From positions 558,001 to 622,000 of the forward strand of contig JAXLYE010000007.1 in NCBI GenBank assembly GCA_046351595.1: 64,000 bases of DNA. Reading direction: 5' to 3'. A program made the translations under genes and the position numbers. Of the stretch, positions 16,254 to 24,284 are shown one piece after another; within the stretch, counting starts at the first letter, position 1, and every line of letters begins with the position of its first letter. Source of the stretch: JAXLYE01 sp046351595 (lineage in GTDB: Bacteria; Myxococcota_A; Polyangia; Palsa-1104; JAEUJZ01). The notes beneath the pieces were generated by a model. It saw only the letters and a list, made by a program, of their open reading frames with translations, was not told the origin of the DNA and did not search any database.

Positions 16254-17012
16254 ATGAGGCTGCGCCGCTTGCGACCCCGACTGCTCGCCGCGCAGGCGCT
16301 GACGGCCGCGCTGGCGCTGTCCGGCGTGCTGGCGCCCGGCCCGCCCCGTCTCGCGCTCGCGCGCCCGCCCGCGACGACGACGACGACGATGGCTGACCCG
16401 GCGCCGCGGCTGCCGCCCGACGCGGTGGCCATCCCGATCGTGGCGCAGCAGACCGACTACAGCTGCGGGCCGGCGGCGCTGGCGTCGATCCTGCGCCACC
16501 ACCGCGTCTGGAAGGGCCGCGAGCGCGAGCTGTACACGCTGCTGCGCACCCACCCCGAGCACGGCACCCTGCCCGAGGACCTGGCCGCCGGCGCGCGCCG
16601 CTTCGGCCTGCAGGCCGCGGTCGAGCGCAACATGACGCTCGAGCGCCTGCGGGCGCTGCTCGGCGAGCGCAAGCTGGTGATCCTCGACGTGCAGGCGTGG
16701 CCCGACGACGGCCGCCCGCTCGCCTGGTCCGAGCGCTGGGACGACGGCCACTACGTGGTGCTCATCGGCATGGACGAGCGCTTCGGGTTCCTGATGGATC
16801 CGTCGGTCGAGGGCGCCTTCGCCTACGTGCCGCTCGACGAGCTTGTGGCCCGCTGGCACGACGTCAACCGCCGCACCGCCGTCGAGGAGCTCGACATCCG
16901 GCTCGGCGTCGTCATCTGGCGCGAGGCCCCGGCCGATCGGCCGGCGACCGGCGGAGCGGTGTCGGCGCGGACCGGCTCGGTGCCGCCGCGGCGCCTGGTG
17001 CGGCTGGAGTAG
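16254..17012 (+). CDS. C39-type papain-like cysteine peptidase, exported
   Basis: A 252-residue protein with an Arg-rich signal peptide (MRLRRLRPRLLAAQALTAAL). The C39 peptidase fold follows: QQTDYSCGPAALASIL with catalytic Cys71, DDGHYVVLIGMD with His166, and FLMDPSVEG with Asp182. Residues TLPEDLAAGARRFGLQA and LRALLGERKLVILDVQ match the intervening helices. C39 domains usually cut leader peptides after a double glycine, but here the domain is free-standing, without an ABC transporter, so the substrate is unknown. Start ATG 16254 is preceded by GTAGCGGG only. Confidence 0.85.
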   Translation: MRLRRLRPRLLAAQALTAALALSGVLAPGPPRLALARPPATTTTTMADPAPRLPPDAVAIPIVAQQTDYSCGPAALASILRHHRVWKGRERELYTLLRTHPEHGTLPEDLAAGARRFGLQAAVERNMTLERLRALLGERKLVILDVQAWPDDGRPLAWSERWDDGHYVVLIGMDERFGFLMDPSVEGAFAYVPLDELVARWHDVNRRTAVEELDIRLGVVIWREAPADRPATGGAVSARTGSVPPRRLVRLE

Positions 17013-17075
17013 CCCCGCGCCCGGCTGTCGCTCAGGCATCGCCCCGGCGTCGCCCAGCCGCAGTTCGGCTGCCGC

Positions 17076-17528
17076 TCACTCCGCGGACCCGAGCAGCTCG
17101 TCGAGCGACTCGGGATCGAAGGCGCGCGCCGCCAGCTCCTCGACCATGCGCACCCACTCGCTGAACAGCGCCTGCGCCAGCGGCGCCGTCGTCTCCCAGA
17201 ACAGGAAGACGGTGCCGACGGGCAGGCCGCAGGTGTGGATGCGGCAGCCGCGACCCTGCTGCTGCAGCTTCTGCTGGTAGTGCGTGCGCAGCGGCAGTAG
17301 CTCCGTCGAGCCGCTGCTGCCCGTCGGCCGCAGCCAGACGCCGACGCGCGCCCGCAGGTTGCTCGGATCGTCGTCGCTCGACACCCCGAGGGAGAACGAC
17401 CAGCCGCCGCGCACCGAGACCAGCTCGCGGTACGGCGCCTCGCCGGTTTCGCCCACCCCGAATCCGTCATCCCACCGTCGGCGCAGGTACTCCGAGAACG
17501 TCTTTGCGTCGAGCGCGGTCGCTGCCAT
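17076..17528 (-). CDS. Hypothetical protein
   Basis: No family was recognised. The product is 150 residues, soluble, acidic, with two Cys close together (GCRIHTCGLPVG) and an aromatic FLFWET segment. ATG 17528 is preceded by GGGGAGG, which fixes this start over the GTG six bases upstream. It is convergent with the C39 peptidase gene and lies upstream of nothing on its own strand, so context gives no clue. Confidence 0.7.
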   Translation of the reverse strand: MAATALDAKTFSEYLRRRWDDGFGVGETGEAPYRELVSVRGGWSFSLGVSSDDDPSNLRARVGVWLRPTGSSGSTELLPLRTHYQQKLQQQGRGCRIHTCGLPVGTVFLFWETTAPLAQALFSEWVRMVEELAARAFDPESLDELLGSAE

Positions 17529-17689
17529 GGCCACCTCCCCGCAGCCGCGCGCGGCCCCGACCGGGCTCGAGGCGGGCTGCGCCTGGTTCTAGACGGTTCC
17601 CATGGTACCCGAGCTCGGCCGGTGCGCGGCGACCGCCGTGCGAGGCGCGGGTCGGCGACGGGCCCGACCCGGGCTCGTGCTCTGCGGGA

Positions 17690-17720
17690 CCCCTTATCAA
17701 GTAGGCAAAGGGGCTACTTG
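17690..17720 (-). terminator. Overlapping inverted repeats at the selW stop codon
   Basis: Two interleaved stems at the 3' end of selW. In the mRNA sense CAAGTAG (17720-17714, including the stop) can pair with CTACTTG (17704-17698), and CCCCTT (17713-17708) can pair with AAGGGG (17695-17690). The order A-B-A'-B' means they exclude each other unless a tight pseudoknot forms. No T tract follows. Confidence 0.4.
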
Positions 17721-17932
17721 GTGAGCTGGGGCAGGATCTCGCTCGGCTCGGGGAAGCGGCCGGTCTCGTGCTTCGAGTAGATCACCTTGCCGTCGACCTC
17801 GACGTCGAACTGCCCGCGCCCGCCGGGCACGAGCTCGGCCTCGACGCCGGTCTTCTTACGGATCGCGGCCGCGAGACTCGCGGCCTTGGGCTTGTAGCTT
17901 CACATCACGCAGTACTTGATCACGATCTTCAT
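17714..17932 (-). CDS. SelW/Rdx-family selenoprotein, in-frame TGA read as Sec
   Basis: Thioredoxin-like redox protein of the Rdx (SelW/SelT/SelH) family, 72 residues when the TGA at 17902-17900 is read through. Reading: MKIVIKYCVM, then U11, then SYKPKAASLAAAIRKKTG, a run ending ELVPGGRGQFDVEVDG, and VIYSKHETGRFPEPSEIL. The CxxU motif (Cys8, Sec11) sits exactly where family members have CxxC or CxxU, and the family's GGRGxFDVxVDG and GRFPE motifs follow downstream in frame. ATG 17932 has GAAGGAGG eight bases upstream. The hairpin just after the TGA supports selenocysteine insertion. The alternative, a one-base error from TGC or TGT, is possible but does not explain the hairpin. Divergent from hemH. 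Confidence 0.82.
17866..17886 (-). promoter_or_regulatory. Candidate bacterial SECIS hairpin
   Basis: In mRNA sense, GGCCGCGA (17885-17878) pairs with TCGCGGCC (17874-17867), closing a three-base loop GTC. The stem begins 14 nt after the TGA and the loop lies about 22 nt after it, within the range known for bacterial SECIS elements, whose apical loop needs a G (often GGUC-like) near its 5' side. It is inside the coding sequence, as expected in bacteria. Confidence 0.6.
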
Positions 17933-18061
17933 CGCTGCCTCCTTCGCTCGTGGCGCATGCCGACCGGGCGCGCCCTCTAACTACAAAATGGCAGCACACG
18001 GTCGCCGCTACAACACCCTGGCACGCCGCCGCTCGCTGCCGCTAAGGTGGACGGACCCCTT

Positions 18062-19153
18062 ATGAACGGACTCCTGCTAGTCAACCTCGGCACCCCGGAT
18101 GCGCCGCGCCCGCGTGAGGTCCGCCGCTATCTGCGCGAGTTCCTGAGCGATCCCCGCGTCATCGACCTGCCGGCGCCGCTGCGGGCGCTGCTCCTGCACC
18201 TCATCATCCTGCCGGTGCGCCCGCGACGCAGCGCCGAGGCCTACGCCAAGGTCTGGACCGAGCGCGGCTCGCCGCTCTTGTTCCACAGCCAGGACCTGGC
18301 GGCGGCGGTGCAGGCGCGGCTCGGCCCGACCTGGCGCGTCGAGCTGGCGATGCGCTACGGCAGCCCGTCGGTGCCGGCGGCGCTGCAGGCGCTGCTTGAT
18401 CCGCAGTCTCTGGGCCAAAAGTCGCGGGGCGGCGCGCGGCCGGCCGTCGATCGCCTGGTGATCCTGCCGCTGTACCCGCAGTACTCGTCGGCGGCCACGG
18501 GCTCGTCGCTGGAGGCGATCTTCCGCGTGCTCTCCTCGCGCTGGGTGCTGCCGAGCGTGCAGGTCATCGAGCCCTTCTTCGACGACCCCGGCTTCATCCA
18601 GGCCTTCGCCGCGCGCGGCCGCCCGATCCTCGAGTCGCTGCGCCCCGATCACGTGCTCTTCTCGTTCCACGGCCTGCCCGAGCGACACCTGACCAAGGCC
18701 GAGGACTGCGGCTCCTACTGCCTGCAGCGGGCCGACTGCTGCGCCGAGGTAGGTCCGCAGAACCCGAGCTGCTATCGGGCGCAGTGCTTCGCCACCGCGC
18801 GCCGGATCGCGCACGAGCTCTCCCTGTCACCGTCCGATTACACCGTCTGTTTCCAGTCACGGCTGGGGCGCACGCCGTGGATCCGCCCGTTCACGGATCT
18901 GGTGCTGCCCGAGCTGCGCCAGAAGGGCGTGCGCCGCGTCGCTGTGTTCTGCCCGGCTTTTGTCGCGGACTGCCTGGAGACGTTGGAAGAAATCGGCATG
19001 CGTGCGCGCGCTCAGTTTTTGGCCGAGGGCGGAGAGGAGCTGGTGCTGGTGCCGTCGCTGAACGCCACGCCCGAGTGGGTCGACGCGGTGGTCGGCCTGG
19101 TGCGGCGGCAGTCGGCGCGCTTCGCCCTGGGCTCGCTGCCGACGGTGAGCTGA
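18062..19153 (+). CDS. hemH: Ferrochelatase
   Basis: Inserts Fe2+ into protoporphyrin IX, the last step of haem synthesis. Family motifs: LLVNLGTPDAP at the N-terminus, VILPLYPQYSSAATGSSLEA, FSFHGLPERHL with the catalytic His, SDYTVCFQSRLGRTPWIRPF and VFCPAFVADCLETLEEIGM. Between about residues 215 and 243 there is a Cys-rich insert (CGSYCLQRADCC then SCYRAQC) with six Cys; comparable internal cysteines hold a [2Fe-2S] cluster in some bacterial ferrochelatases. ATG 18062 gives 363 residues; a GTG five codons upstream is also in frame. It provides the haem that the haem oxygenase at 57.7 kb would consume. Confidence 0.93.
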   Translation: MNGLLLVNLGTPDAPRPREVRRYLREFLSDPRVIDLPAPLRALLLHLIILPVRPRRSAEAYAKVWTERGSPLLFHSQDLAAAVQARLGPTWRVELAMRYGSPSVPAALQALLDPQSLGQKSRGGARPAVDRLVILPLYPQYSSAATGSSLEAIFRVLSSRWVLPSVQVIEPFFDDPGFIQAFAARGRPILESLRPDHVLFSFHGLPERHLTKAEDCGSYCLQRADCCAEVGPQNPSCYRAQCFATARRIAHELSLSPSDYTVCFQSRLGRTPWIRPFTDLVLPELRQKGVRRVAVFCPAFVADCLETLEEIGMRARAQFLAEGGEELVLVPSLNATPEWVDAVVGLVRRQSARFALGSLPTVS

Positions 19154-19475
19154 GCGCTGGCGCACACTCGGGCGCGAGGGCGCGGCGCGTGCCGTGCGTC
19201 ACCCGGGACGCCCCGTGTCGCACCGGTATCACGAATTCTGCCGTCGCTGCGCCGGCTTGCGCGAGCGCTGGAACTCACACGTCACGTTGGACGAAGATGG
19301 GTCCGGGCGGGCGAGTCCGATCGGATTCCGATCGGTGCGCGACGGCATGTTCCGGGCGCGCGGCAGGTGCAGCGCAGTGGCATGCGCGCTGCATCTTGAG
19401 CTCGTGGACCACGACGGCGCTGAGCTGTTGCCTGGTTGCCCAGGGGACTGCCGCGGGTCAGAAGGACTTAGACAC
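19154..19475. other. Gene-free stretch, nothing specific seen
   Basis: The frame of the downstream cyclase stays open back to 19194, but the residues there look like random GC-rich translation and no ribosome-binding site supports an earlier start. I see no hairpin with a T tract and no clear promoter. Confidence 0.3.
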
Positions 19476-20516
19476 ATGATGGGCGATGGGATTAATCCTA
19501 AACCCGACAGCAAGGACGCCTCCGAGCGGGCGATGTCCGACTACAAGCAGGCGCTGCGCATGCTCAAGGCCGAACACGCCGCCCTCTCCGCCGAGCGCAC
19601 CCAGCTCGACGCGAACGGGCAGGTGCAGCTGCAGCGTGTGCACGACCTGGAGGGTCGCATCCGCAGCATGCACCTGCACCTGCAGGAGCAGTGGGCGATC
19701 ATGAACCAGCGCATGGACGCGCTGTCGCGCGCCTCGACCAACGATCGCGTCTATGGATACAGCGAGATGGCCGCGGCGCTCTCGCACTGGCAGCAGATCG
19801 CGCACCAGCTGGCGACGCAGATCGATTCGCTGTCGCAGCTCGTGCGCATCGACGGCCTGACGGAGCTGTACAACCGCCGCGCCTTCGACGAGTACCTGCC
19901 GCGTGAGGTCGGCCGGGCGCAGCGCGAGCGGCTGCCGGTGTGCGTGCTGATGATCGATGTCGATCACTTCAAGCGCTTCAACGATCGCCACGGCCACCCC
20001 GCCGGCGACGCGGCGCTGCGCCGGGTCGCGCACTGCATCCGCAGCTGCATCCGCCCCAGCGACCACGCCGCGCGCTATGGCGGCGAGGAGTTTGTCATCG
20101 TGCTGTCCGGCGTCGATCTGGCGCAGGGCAGGGCGGTGGCGGATCGCGTGCGACACCAGGTCGAGCTTTTGCCCGCGGAGCCGCAGGCGCTCAGTGTATC
20201 AATCGGGCTCGCCTGGATCGACCTGCGGACGTCCTATCACAAGAGCGCGACCGCGCTGGCGCGCGGGCTGCTCGAGGCCGCGGATCAGGCGCTGTACCGG
20301 GCCAAGCGCTCGGGCCGCAACCGCGTCGAGCTGGCCAACGACATGGACCGCCACCTGTACACCGATCAGGACACCAACCCGCTGCTCGGCACCGAGGACA
20401 GCATCACCACGCAGCCGATGGCCGTGGTGCCGCGCCCGGCCGCGCCGCCGCCGAGCGAGCGCAGCGCCCGCGACAGCGACCCGATCCTCTCGACCAAGCG
20501 GCGGCGTGTCATCTGA
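19476..20516 (+). CDS. Diguanylate cyclase with GGDEF domain
   Basis: Makes cyclic di-GMP. ATG 19476 (with a second ATG next to it) follows AGAAGGA. Residues ~15-120 form a predicted coiled coil (KAEHAALSAERTQL, LQRVHDLEGRIRSMHLHLQ), and the GGDEF domain spans ~125-290: DGLTELYNRRAFDEYL, VLMIDVDHFKRFNDRHGHPAGD and the active-site loop RYGGEEFVIVLSG. Both the GGEEF signature and the metal-binding Asp are intact, so it should be active. The usual inhibitory RxxD just ahead of the loop is not present (RPSDHAARYGG has R-P-S-D, which does fit RxxD five residues earlier, so feedback control is possible). The C-terminal ~55 residues are disordered and Pro-rich. No transmembrane segment. Confidence 0.9.
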   Translation: MMGDGINPKPDSKDASERAMSDYKQALRMLKAEHAALSAERTQLDANGQVQLQRVHDLEGRIRSMHLHLQEQWAIMNQRMDALSRASTNDRVYGYSEMAAALSHWQQIAHQLATQIDSLSQLVRIDGLTELYNRRAFDEYLPREVGRAQRERLPVCVLMIDVDHFKRFNDRHGHPAGDAALRRVAHCIRSCIRPSDHAARYGGEEFVIVLSGVDLAQGRAVADRVRHQVELLPAEPQALSVSIGLAWIDLRTSYHKSATALARGLLEAADQALYRAKRSGRNRVELANDMDRHLYTDQDTNPLLGTEDSITTQPMAVVPRPAAPPPSERSARDSDPILSTKRRRVI

Positions 20517-20660
20517 GCCCCACGCTGCAAGCCCCGGCCCCGCCCGCCCGGCCGCCTGCCTGACCCGCGGCCCGGCTGCCTGCCTGCCCGATCGCTGCGC
20601 CCCCCGCAGCGCTGCGCCGCCCGGAATCAAACCTGATACAGTGCGCGCCGAATCGAGACC

Positions 20661-21368
20661 ATGGCGCGGATCATCACGCACGCAGAGCTCATCGCCGTAC
20701 CCGACGGCGGTGTCATTTACCTGGAAGACGGGGCCGAGCTGACGCCGCTGGCCCGCGAGCGCGCGACGGCCCGCGGCCTGCGCATCGAGCGCGGCGCGGC
20801 CCCGGTCGCCGCCCACGTCGGCCTCGGCGGCGGCCTCGGCGATGCGGCGGCGCTGGCCGCGGTCGCCGAGCAGGTCGCGGCGCGCATCGGCGCGACGACG
20901 CCCGAGGCGCTCGAGGCCGTGACCCGCGAGGTCGTCGCCGCCCTGGGCCCGACCGGCCCGCGGCCGAGCACCCCCGGCGACGTCGGCAGCCCGGCCGGCG
21001 GCGGACCGGCCGGCCTGCCGCCGAGCGTCGACTACTGCTCGAGCTACCTGTTGTCCGAGCGCCGCCGCGCGCGCCGCCGCGCCGTGCTCACCGCCACCGG
21101 CCAGAACCGCCGCGGCATCGTCGCCCGCATCACCGCCGCCATCGCCGATCTCGGCGGCGACATCCTCGACATCTCGCAGACCCTGGTCGGCGACTACTTC
21201 ACGATGCTGCTGATCGTCGATCTGGGGGACCTCGGGGACTCCGCCGCCGGCGAGCCGTCGGTGTCGTTCGCGGATTTCCAGACCGTGATCCACAAGGTCG
21301 CCGCCGAGCTCGGGGTGCAGGTGATCCTCATGCACGAGGATCTCGTCTCCTCGCTGCATCGCGTCTGA
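20661..21368 (+). CDS. ACT-domain protein, UPF0237-type with N-terminal extension
   Basis: The last ~95 residues are an ACT domain of the UPF0237 type: RRAVLTATGQNRRGIVARIT, then AAIADLGGDILDISQTLVGDYFTML. UPF0237 proteins are normally ~90 residues; this one is 235. Its extra N-terminal part has HAELIAVPDGGVIYLEDGAE then TPLARERATARGLRIERG, which resembles the short segment seen at the start of EutT- and microcompartment-type proteins, followed by an Ala-rich helix and Pro/Gly linker. It probably binds a small ligand. The gene lies 50 bp ahead of the UPF0210 gene, a pairing conserved in many bacteria, so the two act together in an unknown process. Confidence 0.82.
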   Translation: MARIITHAELIAVPDGGVIYLEDGAELTPLARERATARGLRIERGAAPVAAHVGLGGGLGDAAALAAVAEQVAARIGATTPEALEAVTREVVAALGPTGPRPSTPGDVGSPAGGGPAGLPPSVDYCSSYLLSERRRARRRAVLTATGQNRRGIVARITAAIADLGGDILDISQTLVGDYFTMLLIVDLGDLGDSAAGEPSVSFADFQTVIHKVAAELGVQVILMHEDLVSSLHRV

Positions 21369-21418
21369 TCGCAGAGCCCGATCGCAGACCCCCGAAGCCG
21401 CCCCGGAGTCCCCTCCTC

Positions 21419-22798
21419 ATGATCTTCGACCTCGAAGAGACGCGCGCGATCCTAAGGATGATCGAGACGGAGCACCTCGACATCCGCACCGTCACCCTGG
21501 GCATCTCGCTGCGCGGCTGTGCGACCTCGGACCTTGCCTCGACGCGCGAGCGCGTCTACGACCACATCACCCGCACCGCCGAGCGGCTCGTGCCCGTCGC
21601 CGCCGAGGTGCAGGCGACCTACGGCGTGCCGATCGTCAACAAGCGCATCTCGGTCACGCCGATGGCGCTCGTCGGCGAGCCCACGGGGGCGGCCAGCTAC
21701 ACGCCGCTCGCCCAGTCCCTCGATCAGGCGGCCGGGGAGCTCGGCATCGACTACATCGCCGGCTTCTCGGCGCTCGTCGAGAAGGGCATGACGCCCGGCG
21801 ACTCGGTGCTGATCGAGTCGATCCCCGAGGCGCTCGCGGTGACGCAGCGCGTGTGCAGCTCGATCAACGTCGCGACCACGCGCGCCGGCATCAACATGGA
21901 CGCGATCGCGCTGATGGGCCACGTCATCAAGGCGCTGGCGCAGAACACCGCCGATCGCGGCGGCATCGGCTGCGCCAAGCTCGTCACCTTCGCCAACATG
22001 CCCGAGGACAACCCCTTCGTCGCCGGCGCCAACCACGGCGTCGGCGAGGGCGCGCTGGTGGTGAACGTCGGCGTCAGCGGCCCGGGCGTGGTCCTGTCGG
22101 CGCTGCGCCGCCTGCGCGAGAGCGGCTCGCGCGTCACGCTGCTCGAGGTGGCCGAGACCATCAAGCGCATGTCGTTCAAGGTCACGCGCGCCGGAGAGCT
22201 CATCGGCCGCGAGGTCGCGCGCCGCCTCGGCTCGCACGTCCGCTTCGGCATCGTCGATCTGTCGCTGGCGCCGACGCCGGCGATGGGCGACAGCGTCGCC
22301 GAGATCCTCGAGATCCTCGGCCTGCCGCGCGCCGGCTGCCACGGCACCACCGCCGCCTTGGCGCTGCTCACCGACGCGGTCAAGAAGGGCGGCGCCATGG
22401 CCACCTCCAGCGTCGGCGGCCTCTCGGGCGCCTTCATCCCCGTCTCCGAGGATCACGACATGGTCGCCGCGGTCTCGGCCGGCGCGCTGACGCTCGACAA
22501 GCTCGAGGCCATGACCGCAGTCTGCTCGGTCGGCCTGGACATGGTGGCGGTGCCCGGCGACACCTCGGCGGCGACGCTGTCCGGCATCATCGCGGACGAG
22601 ATCTCGATCGGCACCTTCAACAACAAGACGACCGCCGTGCGCATCATCCCGGTGCCCGGCAAGACCGTCGGTGAGCAGGTCGTCTTCGGGGGCCTTCTGG
22701 GCGAGGCGCCGATCATGGCGGTGTCGCGCTTCTCGCCCGAGTCGTTCATCGCGCTGGGCGGCCGCATCCCGGCGCCCATCATTTCTCTACGAAACTAA
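21419..22798 (+). CDS. UPF0210 (PFL/DUF711) family protein
   Basis: Full-length (459 residues) member of a widespread uncharacterised family related in fold to pyruvate formate-lyase-like proteins. Typical segments: IEHLDIRTVTLGISL-like TEHLDIRTVTLGISLRGCA, VNKRISVTPMALV, FSALVEKGMTPGD, INMDAIALMGHVIK, KLVTFANMPEDNPFVAGA, HGVGEGALVVNVGVSGPGVV, DLSLAPTPAMGDSVAEIL, FIPVSEDHDMV and the C-terminal FGGLLGEAPIM. No glycyl-radical motif is seen. It is coupled in position to the ACT protein. Its biochemical function is unknown. Confidence 0.9.
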   Translation: MIFDLEETRAILRMIETEHLDIRTVTLGISLRGCATSDLASTRERVYDHITRTAERLVPVAAEVQATYGVPIVNKRISVTPMALVGEPTGAASYTPLAQSLDQAAGELGIDYIAGFSALVEKGMTPGDSVLIESIPEALAVTQRVCSSINVATTRAGINMDAIALMGHVIKALAQNTADRGGIGCAKLVTFANMPEDNPFVAGANHGVGEGALVVNVGVSGPGVVLSALRRLRESGSRVTLLEVAETIKRMSFKVTRAGELIGREVARRLGSHVRFGIVDLSLAPTPAMGDSVAEILEILGLPRAGCHGTTAALALLTDAVKKGGAMATSSVGGLSGAFIPVSEDHDMVAAVSAGALTLDKLEAMTAVCSVGLDMVAVPGDTSAATLSGIIADEISIGTFNNKTTAVRIIPVPGKTVGEQVVFGGLLGEAPIMAVSRFSPESFIALGGRIPAPIISLRN

Positions 22799-23098
22799 GG
22801 CACTTCGGCGCGGCAACGTCCTTGACGCCCGCCGAGCCGCCACGATAAGTTGCCGACATCGTTCGACCTGGCGCACATGAATTCCGCGACCGCCGCCCGC
22901 TTTGAAACTTGGGACTCGAGCCGAGGCGCTCGTGTCCCAAAAGGGGCTTCTGACCTGCACGTCCCGGCCTTTGCGCTGTGTCCTGTGTCAGTGTCGCCGA
23001 ACTCGATTGGCCGGATCGACCCGGACCGTGCCGCCAGGATTCCGGGTCGAAGAGGCAGGGAACCCCGGTAGGAGGCGTTGCCTCCGCAGGAGATGCAC
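22799..23098 (+). other. Leader region ahead of the RRM gene
   Basis: No gene is seen. The last 100 bases are likely the 5' leader of the RNA-binding protein gene, ending in a purine-rich GCAGGAG at 23086-23092. Several short T/A-richer patches (22910-22990) may hold its promoter, but no -35/-10 pair is convincing. Confidence 0.3.
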
Positions 23099-23503
23099 AT
23101 GGGCAAGAAGCTGTACGTAGGAAACCTCTCGTATCAGGTCACTAGCGAAGAGCTGCAGGAGATGTTCACCAAGTTCGGGAACGTCGTCAGCGCACAGGTC
23201 ATCGACGACAAGATGACCGGCCGTAGCAAGGGCTTCGGCTTCGTCGAGATGAGCAGCGATTCCGAGGCGCAGGCCGCCATCGAGGGTCTCCACGGCAAGC
23301 AGAACGGCGGTCGCGCGCTGGTCGTGAACGAGGCGCGTCCCCGTGAGGGCGGCGGTGGCGGCGGTGGTGGCGGCGGCGGCCGTGGCGGCGGCTTCGGCGG
23401 CGGCGGCGGCCGTGGCGGCGGCTTCGGCGGCGGCGGCGGCGATCGCGGCGACCGCGGTGGCCGTGGCGGCGGCGGCGGCCGTGGTGGCCGCGGCGGCTAC
23501 TGA
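23099..23503 (+). CDS. Glycine-rich RRM RNA-binding protein
   Basis: A 134-residue single-strand RNA-binding protein. One RRM fills residues 1-80 with RNP2 LYVGNL and RNP1 KGFGFVEM, both with the RNA-stacking aromatics. The C-terminal ~50 residues are almost only Gly, Arg and Phe (FGGGGGRGGGFGGGGG), an RGG-like tail. Such cold- and stress-inducible Rbp proteins occur in cyanobacteria and myxobacteria. I start at the ATG in GGAGATGCACATGGGC that is six bases after GGAG (23099); an ATG at 23093 is the alternative. A strong intrinsic terminator lies 50 bp after the stop, so it is a single-gene transcript. Confidence 0.92.
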   Translation: MGKKLYVGNLSYQVTSEELQEMFTKFGNVVSAQVIDDKMTGRSKGFGFVEMSSDSEAQAAIEGLHGKQNGGRALVVNEARPREGGGGGGGGGGGRGGGFGGGGGRGGGFGGGGGDRGDRGGRGGGGGRGGRGGY

Positions 23504-23554
23504 GCCCCAAGCCCGGCCTTGACCGGCTGGGCACCGACGAGAAGTAACGGAGGA

Positions 23555-23586
23555 AGGCAGGGTGAAGACCCTGCCTTTTTTATTTT
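23555..23586 (+). terminator. Intrinsic terminator of the RRM gene
   Basis: AGGCAGGG (23555-23562) pairs with CCCTGCCT (23569-23576), loop TGAAGA, followed at once by a T-rich run (TTTTTTATTTT). It is the clearest rho-independent terminator in the window. Confidence 0.92.
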
Positions 23587-24284
23587 CGGCCCCTGCTGCG
23601 GCCGAGCCGCTCGGGTCCGCACGCGTGCCTCGCGCCCTCGGCGGGTGCTGCGAGCGACGGCGATCCGGGCCCGATCCGCGGTCCCGGCGCGATCGCTGGC
23701 GGCGTGCCGACCTCGGGCCTCTTCTGCGGGTCCCGCAGCGGTCGCCGGGCTCGCCTCCGAGCGCCGAGGGACGCCCGGCCGCGCCTGCGGGATCGGCTTC
23801 CGCGTCCGGAGCCGGGATCGGCGGAGCGCGCCGGATCCGCATCCGCGTCCGGAGCCCGGATCGGCAGCGCGCCCGGCAGGGAGCTCAGCGCTCTGCGCCC
23901 CGCTCCGCAGCGCTTGCGGATCGCACCTCGTGCGGCTTGGGTGCGCTCCGCCGCGCTTGCTGAGGGCACCTTGCACCGCCAGGTGCGCTCTGCAGCCCTT
24001 TCTGATCGAACATTACATGGCCCGAAACTTGCCTTGCTGCGCCGGCCCGACCCGCCTGGGGCCCCTTTGTGCCCGGTGAGGCGCCTGGTCCGGCGGCCCT
24101 CGGGGGCCTGGACTTGACACGTTCACCGACGGCACGCCGGCTCTGCAAGGGGCAGGGACCGGGGCCTTTTCCGGGTCCGGCGTGCCTGGGCTCTTTAGCC
24201 GGTCACCAAACGGCCGGGCCAATCGGCTTGCAGATCAGCAGGCAGGCGCTAGGCTCCCTGCGCAACCACTTCAGGAGATCCTGT
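23587..24284. other. 700-bp gene-free region with imperfect duplication
   Basis: Long open frames exist on both strands but have no ribosome-binding sites and read as Arg/Ala/Pro-rich noise. CCGCGTCCGGAGCC followed by GGATCGGC occurs at 23800 and again at 23843, an imperfect 43-bp direct duplication. The part after 24180 is the leader of the coiled-coil gene (CAGGAGA at 24272). Confidence 0.4.

Noticed and set aside
17690..17720. A true H-type pseudoknot at selW
   Set aside because: Loops of 0 and 2 bases are too short to span 6-7 bp stems, so alternative hairpins are more likely.
23519..24079. A 186-residue + strand gene after the RRM gene
   Set aside because: It runs through the RRM terminator and lacks a ribosome-binding site; composition is noise-like.
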